Positions 22,774-29,302 of a stretch of 29,302 nucleotides of DNA are shown here, piece by piece. The notes under the pieces are model-generated. The model searched no databases, had not been told where the DNA came from, and saw only the letters and a program-made list of their open reading frames with translations. The stretch is from Bacillota bacterium (GTDB lineage Bacteria > Bacillota_E > JAJZYS01 > JAJYTV01): positions 1-29,302 of the forward strand of contig JAJZVM010000042.1 in NCBI GenBank assembly GCA_021845645.1, read 5' to 3'. How positions within the stretch are numbered: position 1 is the first letter of the stretch; each line of letters starts with the position of its first letter. A program made the position numbers and the translations under genes.

Positions 22774-23529
22774 GTGGCGACTCAATCGACCATCGAGTGG
22801 ACTGAGCAGACGTGGAACCCGACCACCGGTTGCACCAAGGTTTCACCGGGGTGCAAGAACTGCTACGCGGAAGTGATGGCGCGCAGGCTCCACGCCATGG
22901 GTGCGCCTGGCTACGAGAACGGGTTCAAGCTCACCTTGCATGAGAGCCGGCTCGAACAGCCACTGCTACGCAAAAAGCCGACGACGTACTTCGTCAACAG
23001 CATGAGCGATCTGTTCCACGAGGCCGTTCCGGACGCCTTCCTGGATCGTGTGTTCTCGATCATCGAGCGCACCCCTCACCACACGTACCAGATCCTCACC
23101 AAGCGAGCGGAACGGTTACCGGAGTATTTTGCTCGCCGTGCCTGCCCGAGAAATGTTTGGCTTGGGGTGTCGGTCGAAGACAAGAAGTACGGTGTTCCGC
23201 GCATTGCACACCTGCGCAAAGTAGATACGCACATTCGATTCTTGTCCGTCGAGCCGCTGCTGGAAGACCTCGGGCGGATCGACCTGCGCGACATTCACTG
23301 GGTCATCGTCGGTGGCGAGTCCGGGCACAAAGCCCGGCCAATGCGAGAAGAATGGGTGGCGAACGTACAGGCCCAGGCCGAGGCCGCTGGTGCGGCATTC
23401 TTTTTCAAGCAATGGGGCGGCTGGGGTGCCGACGGTGTCAAACGCCACAAGAAGGCAAACGGCCGCATCTTCCGGGGCCGCACGTGGGACGACTACCCGC
23501 ATCAAGCGACGGAAGCGACACAGCTATAA
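22774..23529 (+). CDS. DUF5131 (phage Gp37/Gp68 family) three-Cys-motif protein
   Basis: The product has 251 residues. The N-terminus WTEQTWNPTTGCTKVSPGCK continues NCYAE; Cys20, Cys27 and Cys30 form the three-Cys motif resembling a radical-SAM-like iron-sulfur site. Other family marks are FVNSMSDLFHEAVPD, YQILTKRAERL, NVWLGVSVED, RFLSVEPLLEDLG, WVIVGGESGHKARPM and FFFKQWGGWG. Family members are common in phages and accompany TcmP; the reaction is not known. I chose GTG 22774 because GGAGG (22764-22768) is 5 bases upstream. It ends in a 6-bp tail-to-tail overlap with the TcmP gene on the other strand. Confidence 0.9.
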   Translation: MATQSTIEWTEQTWNPTTGCTKVSPGCKNCYAEVMARRLHAMGAPGYENGFKLTLHESRLEQPLLRKKPTTYFVNSMSDLFHEAVPDAFLDRVFSIIERTPHHTYQILTKRAERLPEYFARRACPRNVWLGVSVEDKKYGVPRIAHLRKVDTHIRFLSVEPLLEDLGRIDLRDIHWVIVGGESGHKARPMREEWVANVQAQAEAAGAAFFFKQWGGWGADGVKRHKKANGRIFRGRTWDDYPHQATEATQL

Positions 23530-24435
23530 CGTGTCCAGAATGTCATTGGCGATCTTCGTTGCCAAGCCATGTGCTTTGGGTGCTGGATTGGACGCCGCGA
23601 AGTAGAGCGCGAATAGTGGCGCTCCGCTCGGATTCTTGGCATCGCCGCTTTGATACAGAACCTTGGGGTCGGTGACGGCAGGAAACAGCCCCTTCAATCG
23701 CTTCGAGACAAACTGCAGCATCTGGCGGTGATCGGTGTTGCGCACATCGCCATTGTTGCTGCCGAACAGATCGGATTGCGGATTCTGGGCGTAGAACGCC
23801 TGACGCCATTCATCGGTGCCAAGCACGCGCGTCAGAGATGCCTCCTTGTCAGCATCCAGCGCATCCGCATTCTTGGCGGCTTGCCGATACAGTCCGGCAT
23901 ACGGAAACAGATACCAGACATCAACTGCGCCGGTCTTGGCAATCGCTTCCAGCGTTGACCATTCGACGTGCATTCCGAACGGATCAAGGAACAGCACGGC
24001 CCGCTCGCTTCGCCACTGGTATCGGCCGCAGAGGGTTTTCAATGCCGCATTGGCATCGCTCTTGATCACTTCGATGGTCTTGTCAGGGTATTCCGCACCA
24101 AGCGCATTCAGCGCGGCCAGCTTCTTGGTGCGGAGTTCGATAAAGTAGAACTTGTGGAACGCGGGGTTGGTGGCCAATGCCCTTCGCGCGGAGCCGTCGA
24201 CGGTTTTCTTCTCGCCCTCAACCTTGATGTCGCAACGGCCTGTACCGGCGAACGCGTCGATATAGAGCCGCGTGAAGCTCTGCTTGCTGAGCGCGGTATT
24301 GAATGCCACGAGGTACTTCTCAAGCGCCTCCAACTTGATGCGAGTCCAAGGCCCACCGAAGGAATGCTGATCGTCTAACTTGTCGAATTCGTCGTTGTCA
24401 AGCAGACTGTCGTCCCCATCGATCAGCTTTCCCAT
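23524..24435 (-). CDS. tcmP: Three-Cys-motif partner protein TcmP
   Basis: The product has 303 residues with methyltransferase-like motifs: GPWTRIKLEALEKYL early, RLYIDAFAGTGRCDI (motif I, binding S-adenosylmethionine) near 55-70, and VLFLDPFGMHVEWSTL (motif IV position) near 145-160. This order fits TcmP, the recurrent partner of DUF5131. I chose ATG 24435 because GAGGA lies 9 bases upstream; a TTG at 24471 and ATG 24450 are possible earlier starts but lack ribosome sites. It is the last gene of the leftward operon, following the helicase by 26 bases, while its usual partner lies convergently downstream. Target substrate is unknown. Confidence 0.87.
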   Translation of the reverse strand: MGKLIDGDDSLLDNDEFDKLDDQHSFGGPWTRIKLEALEKYLVAFNTALSKQSFTRLYIDAFAGTGRCDIKVEGEKKTVDGSARRALATNPAFHKFYFIELRTKKLAALNALGAEYPDKTIEVIKSDANAALKTLCGRYQWRSERAVLFLDPFGMHVEWSTLEAIAKTGAVDVWYLFPYAGLYRQAAKNADALDADKEASLTRVLGTDEWRQAFYAQNPQSDLFGSNNGDVRNTDHRQMLQFVSKRLKGLFPAVTDPKVLYQSGDAKNPSGAPLFALYFAASNPAPKAHGLATKIANDILDTL

Positions 24436-24461
24436 CGGGTTTTTCCTCATTTGACTGCCCG

Positions 24462-26519
24462 TCAGCCCCAAGCCGCGCTCATCAGCGTGGCGAGATCTCG
24501 CCGCGAGAGCACTTCTGTAAACTCGCGCCAGTCCTTCTCCGGCGGCATCATCGTGCCGGTGTAACGCAGATCAAAACCTGTCGCTTTCTTCTGGGCGTTG
24601 ATGTACTCGTCCAGCTTCTCACCGAGGGATTCGATGTCCTCGATCCATTCATCTTTGATGGTGTCGGGCAGGGACCCGAACAGGTCGTAGCGATTTCGCA
24701 TCCGCTCGGACAGCCGCTCGTAGATCTTCTCGTCCACGGTCTGCTCGAACACCAGGTTGAGCATGTCGACAGTCTCGCGCCTCTGGCCGAAGCGCTTGAT
24801 TCGTCCGATGCGCTGTTCCAGGCGCGTCGGGTTCCAGGGCAGGTCCACGTTGATCAGCGTGCCGAGGGTTTGCAGGTTGAGACCTTCGCACGCGGCATCG
24901 GTGGCTACCATGATCCGGATTTGGTGCTCGGCCACCATGCGCTTCAGGGTCTCGCGCTCCACCGCGACGCTGTCACCACGCTGATAGAGGCGGCTACGCC
25001 CCGCTCCGGCGTAAAGACCGATGGCCTCATCTGGATAACGGACCGCCAGTTCATCCGCGAGCCATTTCGCGGTGTCGTAGTACTGACTGAAGATGATCAC
25101 GCCGAGTTCGAGCCACCTCTCCTTATCCAGGAAGTGGATGACGGCCTCCATCTTGGGGTCCGCGTCGAGCCGTTGAAGTCTGTCGATGAGACGTTCGAGA
25201 ACTTCACGTTCCTCCTGCGTTTCAACGGCCAGGTCGGCTTCGAACTCGTCTCTCTCTTCATGCACGGCCTCCCCTTGCAACAGTCGTCGAGCTGTCGCGA
25301 GTCCGGCTTGGATGCTGGAGCAAATGCGCTGCTCCAGCATGTTCTTCATGAACCCGCTGCCCTTGCCGCGTTTGGCGAGTGCCTTGCCAAAGGCGCGTGC
25401 CTGGCTATAGGCCTCGCGGAAGTCTTCTGAAGTTCGAAGCGCCTTGCCCTCGAACAGGACGTCGAAGATCCGCGGTTCGGCCACCTTGGAGCGATCCGGG
25501 TGAATCTCGACCCCGACCCGCGTGAGCAGGTTCGCGTCTTCCAGCTGCTGTCGTTTACGAAGCACGACGTGCCTGACCAACGGGTTCTCACGTTGGAACA
25601 ACGTTGCTCCGGCGATGCGCCGCTCTAGTTCCTCTTCCAGGATCTCTCGCGTCTCCTCGGCGAGATCGGTCAAGGGGCGATTGGTTTGCCATTCTCCGTT
25701 GGTTAGCCCCAAGTCTTGCCGGATGGCCGAGAACAGTTTACGGGCACGTGGCTCGCTGGTGGACTCGACGCGCGGCAGCGGAGATCGCAGCAACTCCCAG
25801 GCATGGCCGGGGTCCAGTACCTCTTGCCGACCGGCCAAGATCTCCAGCACTTCATCGGGCCGATGCCATGCCGCCAGGTCATGCCCTAAGACGAAGTGGC
25901 CTCGACCTTGGTGCAGGATACCCAACAGGTCCCAGAGGTCTCTCGGATCAGTTTGGATGGGCGTCGCCGTGCCAAGCAACACATGGTCCGCACGGGCGGC
26001 GACTTCGCGCATGAACGCCAGCAGTTCGTTCGGCGTTCCTGCGTCCCTGCCAAAGCCTTGGCGCGTGCGCGCCTTGTGGGCTTCGTCCAGGATGACGACA
26101 CCGAACCTCAAGCCCAGCAGATGCTGCTTCTCCAACGAGTCCCGCATCATCAGTCCAGTGGACACGATGCCGATGCGAAGCGGACAGCGTGCAATCTGCT
26201 CGCGGCCCGCCGGAGAAATGGCGCGCTCGTCCGCATCTAGCCACACCTTGCGCACGGTGTCCCACCGCGCAGCAGGTATGCCGAGCTTGTCCAGCATCTC
26301 GGTCTGCCACTGCTCGGTGAGTGTCGCCGGCGCAAAGATCACGACAGGGCGTCGTGGCCCGTTTTCGCGATCAGAGAGCAGACACAGCGTCAATGCTGCG
26401 GTGGCCAGCGATAGCGTCTTGCCCAGTCCTACCTCATCGGCCAGCAACAGCCTCACCACGCCGTAGAGCCGGTGGTGGCGCAAACACTCGGTCAAGAATC
26501 CTTGCTGCCATGGCTGCAA
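24462..26519 (-). CDS. SNF2/DEAH-type helicase of defence operon (frame continuous with PLD gene)
   Basis: From the TTG at 26519 the product has 685 residues with a full superfamily 2 motor: ADEVGLGKT (Walker A, 27-35), DEAH (145-148), LLGTATPIQ (motif III), VIIFSQYYDTAKWLADEL (IV), IMVATDAACEGLNLQTLGTL (V) and RLEQRIGRIKRFGQ (VI). No motif is damaged. The first in-frame ATG is residue 75, after Walker A, so translation needs TTG 26519, a GTG codon near 26459, or readthrough of the TAG at 26529-26531. AGGGG ends 6 bases before the TTG. In related proteins the PLD domain and motor are one chain, so this is probably the C-terminal part of a split or interrupted gene. Confidence 0.85.
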   Translation of the reverse strand: MQPWQQGFLTECLRHHRLYGVVRLLLADEVGLGKTLSLATAALTLCLLSDRENGPRRPVVIFAPATLTEQWQTEMLDKLGIPAARWDTVRKVWLDADERAISPAGREQIARCPLRIGIVSTGLMMRDSLEKQHLLGLRFGVVILDEAHKARTRQGFGRDAGTPNELLAFMREVAARADHVLLGTATPIQTDPRDLWDLLGILHQGRGHFVLGHDLAAWHRPDEVLEILAGRQEVLDPGHAWELLRSPLPRVESTSEPRARKLFSAIRQDLGLTNGEWQTNRPLTDLAEETREILEEELERRIAGATLFQRENPLVRHVVLRKRQQLEDANLLTRVGVEIHPDRSKVAEPRIFDVLFEGKALRTSEDFREAYSQARAFGKALAKRGKGSGFMKNMLEQRICSSIQAGLATARRLLQGEAVHEERDEFEADLAVETQEEREVLERLIDRLQRLDADPKMEAVIHFLDKERWLELGVIIFSQYYDTAKWLADELAVRYPDEAIGLYAGAGRSRLYQRGDSVAVERETLKRMVAEHQIRIMVATDAACEGLNLQTLGTLINVDLPWNPTRLEQRIGRIKRFGQRRETVDMLNLVFEQTVDEKIYERLSERMRNRYDLFGSLPDTIKDEWIEDIESLGEKLDEYINAQKKATGFDLRYTGTMMPPEKDWREFTEVLSRRDLATLMSAAWG

Positions 26520-26528
26520 CTGCTGCCC

Positions 26529-26531
26529 CTA
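26529..26531 (-). other. In-frame TAG separating PLD and helicase domains
   Basis: Read on the minus strand the codons are CGG TAG GGG CAG CAG TTG CAG, with the PLD frame before and the helicase frame after in the same phase. Only this codon divides a 911-codon frame. A change of CAG to TAG would be enough to create it. It falls exactly at the domain boundary, leaving both halves intact. Confidence 0.9.
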
Positions 26532-27197
26532 CCGGGACAGCGGGGACTCGATCAGCGCGGCCGGCGCAAGGTTCTCGTCCTCATCAATCTCGTCGAAGAC
26601 CACTTCGCGGCGATAGCCACGGCGATGCACTTCTCGGATGACCGCCTGGGGCAGCGGCTTGGCCGCATTCCACAGGAAGTCGAACTCCTCCTCGATCCAG
26701 GCCACCCCCTCGGGGGACTCGTCCTCCCACAGGATCTCGTAGTGCCGCTGCCAGCCACTGCGGGTTTCGTTCATAGACCCGATGAAGCCGAGCCTGCGTC
26801 CGTCTGCCAGCGTGATCACCCCCGCCTTGCCATGCACAAAGCCGCAGATGTCGTCCGGTGCCACCCGCACGGCCTGGCCGTGCTGCTGTAGGAAGGCATC
26901 CAAGCGGCGGTAACGGTCACGGTGCAGGAGCGCTTCGGCTTCCAGAGCGCGCTCATTCCAGCGACCCAGCATCTTGCTTTCGCGCAACTGGGCTACCTTG
27001 AGGTCATCCGGATGGATATCGACGTTGCAGACGATCTTGACCTCGGGGATGCCCTCCAGCGCCTCGCCGGCCACCTCGAACAGGGAGCTGGTGAAGTAGC
27101 CGGCAATGCGCTTGTAACTGCGTGCGCCAGCCAGATGCTGCAGCAGGAAGCTGGCATCCAGCCGATGAGTGCGTGAAGAAAAGCGCCGGATGCTCAT
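26529..27197 (-). CDS. Phospholipase-D-like protein of defence operon
   Basis: The product has 222 residues: RLDASFLLQHLAGARSYKRI, AGYFTSSLFEVAGEAL and VKIVCNVDIHPDDLKVAQLR at the start, then the HKD-type site VHGKAGVI...GFIGSMNETRSGW (His and Lys two residues apart; near 120-148), and WIEEEFDFLWNAA with PLPQAVIREV later. PLD-fold domains in such loci act as nucleases or phosphohydrolases on DNA. ATG 27195-27197 lies 10 bases after the methylase stop, with GAGGG overlapping it. It ends at a TAG beyond which the frame continues as the helicase, so it may be the N-terminal part of one protein. Confidence 0.85.
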   Translation of the reverse strand: MSIRRFSSRTHRLDASFLLQHLAGARSYKRIAGYFTSSLFEVAGEALEGIPEVKIVCNVDIHPDDLKVAQLRESKMLGRWNERALEAEALLHRDRYRRLDAFLQQHGQAVRVAPDDICGFVHGKAGVITLADGRRLGFIGSMNETRSGWQRHYEILWEDESPEGVAWIEEEFDFLWNAAKPLPQAVIREVHRRGYRREVVFDEIDEDENLAPAALIESPLSR

Positions 27198-27207
27198 CCG
27201 CCGGCCC

Positions 27208-29301
27208 TCAGGCGCCGAAGCGCAGGTTCTTCAAGCGCGCGCCCAGCACCTCGGCGGCGCTGCGCACGTTTGGTTCCGTGGACTTGCGCTCGATGAAGGC
27301 CAGCATGTCCACCAGTAGAGGACGCACCTCCAGGAAGTCGGCCATCTCGTTCTTGATCTGTTCGACGATGACCTGCGGCTCGGTGTCCTTCAGTATCTGC
27401 TGCAGGGCAATGATGATCCGGCCCAGCTTGGTGACGCCGATCTCCGTGGACTCGGTCAAATCGCGGGAGGCGAACTCAGTCACGCGCTTGAGCCGCGCGT
27501 GATTGGGGCGCATGTCGCCCATCACGCGGCTGTAGTCCTCCACACGGAAGGCTTTGGCGAAATTCTGGTAGTTGTCCAGCTTGGTCGAACCGGTCGTCTC
27601 CATGTCCAGCATGCGCAACACGAAGCGCTCGATGCCGGTGAGCTTGGCCCAGGTGTCCGGGGCAAGGCCTTCGGGCACCAGCAGGCTCGACGCCGTCTCT
27701 GCCGCCTGTTGGACGATCTCGTCCACGACCGTCACTTCTCCGCGCGAGCGCGGGCGCAGAGCAAACGTCGTCACGTCCTCGCCGCCGATGTGGGTGTAGG
27801 CGGTGAGCACCTTGAGCGCCGCCGCATAGCCCGCCATTTGCAGGTCGGAGTCGTTGAACACCGGCTCGCCGTGATGTGCCCTCACCGTGTCGTTGAGGTG
27901 CATCATGGTTTCGATCTGCCGCGCCACCTCCTGCCGCACGGCAGGCAAGATACGCTGCTTGAACCCCGTGCGCTCGCCGGCGGGTCGCTTCTTGAGCATC
28001 AGGATCACCGTGCCCTGCACATAGCCGCCTTTCTTGAGTTCGGAGGTCGTCTCGGTGGCGATGTACCAGGCGGCCACCACCTGTAGGCCCGCCGCCCAGA
28101 AGATGCCGATCAAATCGCTCCACACCCCAGTGTCCTGGTGCGTGAACATCACGCACTGCAGGCCGTTGTCGGGCATGTGCTCGGCCATCGCCCGGTAGGC
28201 GGCCACCATGCCGCGCCGGAAGTCTTCGCCAGAACCCTTGATCGCCAGCGCGCGCCGGGAATCCCATACCCATTCGTCGAACGGCTTGGGCGGGTTCTTG
28301 CGCATCCAGGCGATGAAATACTCGGTGATTTCATGATAATTCACCGCGTCTGCATACGGCGGATCAGTAATGAATATCTCCGCGTTGCACTCAATCTCGT
28401 TCGCGGGGCGAGATTGGATTTGCACGTTCCTCGCAAAAACTTCTCTGTCCCGAAGCGTCATATTTCGGGAATGACAGAACACATAGCCACTTCGGGTAAG
28501 CCAATCGACGTTGGTGTCCAATGCTTGGTCCGTCATGGCGTTAAGCGCGGTAAGCGAGATGCGATCCCAGCGCACTTTCTTGGAGTTCCAGTCAGCCTGG
28601 CCACAATGAAGGAGCGCAAGGTCAGGCGTCCTCGCATGCTTCTTTATTGTCGCCATGAGAAGCAGATTTCTGGGTGTGTACAGATGATGCCAATGCGTCC
28701 AGCCGCGCGTGCGGATTAGCTCGTCTGTCTTGTCGCCCGGCTCAATGGTCATGTCCGGCACCAAGCCTTCTTCCTGCCAGCGGGTAAGGTTCTTGGCGAC
28801 GATGGTCTCCACCTTGCGCTCACGTTCCAGGTCCGCCTCGGTGGGCTCGGCAAACCAGGTCTCTTGGCGGGCGGCGTCGATCGTTTCCTTCTTGATCCAC
28901 TGGATGCAATAGAGCCGCTCCTGGAAGATGTCTTCCGGGCGCGGCTTGAAATCGTGTTTTTCCCAGCGGCGCAGCCGATTGCCCGTGCTGCCATCAGGCA
29001 GCCGATAGTCCCCGCGCAGGGTCTTGATGGGGGTGCGATAGCTCTTGCCGTCGATTTCGTAAACAAGATCGCCTCCCTGCACAGTTCCCTTCCTGGCCTC
29101 GCTTAGCAAGTCATTCGAGACGCCTTCGATGACCTTGATGTTGAATCGCCGATTAGCATGATCTGGTTCCAACACAGCGATGACGGCGCGATTCTTGGAA
29201 ATGATCCGGTCCTGGATCATTGGCACTTTCCAGCCTGTTTCCGGGCAGCGGGTTTCGAGACAATATAGATATGCCTTGGCCCGATTGCCTTGCTCGTCAT
29301 G
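27208..29301 (-). CDS. DUF1156-type adenine-specific DNA methylase, 5'-partial
   Basis: The frame is open through the right edge, so the N-terminus is missing; 697 residues are visible. A GTG at 29226 is only internal, since the preceding residues (YLYCLETRCPETGWKVP) are a typical zinc-ribbon-like part of DUF1156 methylases. Other marks are RTRGWTHWHHLYTPRNLLLM, the catalytic ITDPPYADAVNYHEI (DPPY encoded by 28354-28365, an N6-adenine motif IV), and FTHQDTGVW. It would modify host DNA and protect it from the linked effector. It is the first visible gene of the leftward operon; an ATPase gene (DUF499-type) would be expected to the right. Confidence 0.88.
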   Translation of the reverse strand, partial: HDEQGNRAKAYLYCLETRCPETGWKVPMIQDRIISKNRAVIAVLEPDHANRRFNIKVIEGVSNDLLSEARKGTVQGGDLVYEIDGKSYRTPIKTLRGDYRLPDGSTGNRLRRWEKHDFKPRPEDIFQERLYCIQWIKKETIDAARQETWFAEPTEADLERERKVETIVAKNLTRWQEEGLVPDMTIEPGDKTDELIRTRGWTHWHHLYTPRNLLLMATIKKHARTPDLALLHCGQADWNSKKVRWDRISLTALNAMTDQALDTNVDWLTRSGYVFCHSRNMTLRDREVFARNVQIQSRPANEIECNAEIFITDPPYADAVNYHEITEYFIAWMRKNPPKPFDEWVWDSRRALAIKGSGEDFRRGMVAAYRAMAEHMPDNGLQCVMFTHQDTGVWSDLIGIFWAAGLQVVAAWYIATETTSELKKGGYVQGTVILMLKKRPAGERTGFKQRILPAVRQEVARQIETMMHLNDTVRAHHGEPVFNDSDLQMAGYAAALKVLTAYTHIGGEDVTTFALRPRSRGEVTVVDEIVQQAAETASSLLVPEGLAPDTWAKLTGIERFVLRMLDMETTGSTKLDNYQNFAKAFRVEDYSRVMGDMRPNHARLKRVTEFASRDLTESTEIGVTKLGRIIIALQQILKDTEPQVIVEQIKNEMADFLEVRPLLVDMLAFIERKSTEPNVRSAAEVLGARLKNLRFGA

Positions 29302-29302
29302 T

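Noticed and set aside
29226..29228. GTG at 29226 as the methylase start
   Set aside because: The upstream frame is open to the window edge and encodes residues typical of the family (YLYCLETRCPETGW), so the gene begins outside the window.
24462..29301. DISARM system
   Set aside because: PLD, helicase and methylase are present, but no DUF1998 (DrmB) gene is visible and the PLD frame is continuous with the helicase, unlike DrmC. A DUF1156-linked HMA-like locus fits better.
1..29302. CRISPR arrays, tRNA genes and insertion sequences
   Set aside because: No regularly spaced repeats, cloverleaf-like sequences, or transposase frames with terminal repeats were found on either strand by reading.

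Overview
The window is most of the late (virion) region of a lambda-like, long-tailed temperate phage, integrated as a prophage in a high-GC proteobacterium, followed by part of an anti-phage defence locus on the opposite strand. The host is probably a betaproteobacterium. This rests on the very high third-position GC, on a GC-rich junction repeat before the tape measure gene that resembles Burkholderiales-type intergenic repeats from memory, and on the gene content. No rRNA, tRNA, CRISPR array, IS element, integrase or attachment site is visible. The left phage end (integrase, replication, main repressor) lies outside the window.

Layout, 2-22341 (+ strand). The head module is lambda-like in order: small terminase (5'-partial), large terminase GpA, an unknown protein, gpW joining protein, portal, S49 prohead protease with a nested scaffold start, decoration protein D, major capsid protein E, gpFII-like attachment protein. 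The tail module follows: terminator-like minor protein, small protein, tail tube, G/GT-type chaperone pair with a candidate -1 frameshift site, a DUF6441-like protein, and a 1063-aa tape measure. The tail tip is not lambda-like: two paralogous virion proteins, a 563-aa tip protein, a DUF2163 protein, two short conserved proteins, a 733-aa J-like protein and a DUF2793 protein. A terminator-like hairpin separates these from the lysis cassette (DUF6127-like membrane protein, holin-like protein, GH24 lysozyme). An XRE regulator and a DUF5131 (Gp37/Gp68, three-Cys-motif) gene follow.

Layout, 23524-29301 (- strand). A compact operon reads leftward: a DUF1156-type adenine-specific DNA methylase (5'-truncated by the window), a phospholipase-D-like protein, an SNF2/DEAH helicase, and a TcmP methyltransferase-like protein that meets DUF5131 tail to tail. 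It resembles helicase-methylase-ATPase (HMA-type) defence loci; the ATPase would lie to the right of the window. The PLD and helicase genes are one reading frame interrupted only by a TAG codon at the domain boundary.

The most unusual structure is a set of junction cassettes in the phage operon. Two 74-nt copies (before the large terminase and before the portal) sit between TGATG stop-start junctions, keep identical loops and core while their stems change in a compensated way, and each encode a 24-codon mini-ORF coupled at both ends. A third, unrelated cassette before the tape measure gene has the same layout. In the portal and tape-measure cassettes the downstream Shine-Dalgarno sequence is buried in a perfect 9-bp hairpin that ribosomes on the mini-ORF would have to open. 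Hairpins with constant loops also make up both ends of the small gene before the J-like protein. These junctions precede proteins present in few copies per virion, whereas the capsid, decoration and tail tube genes have open, strong ribosome binding sites.
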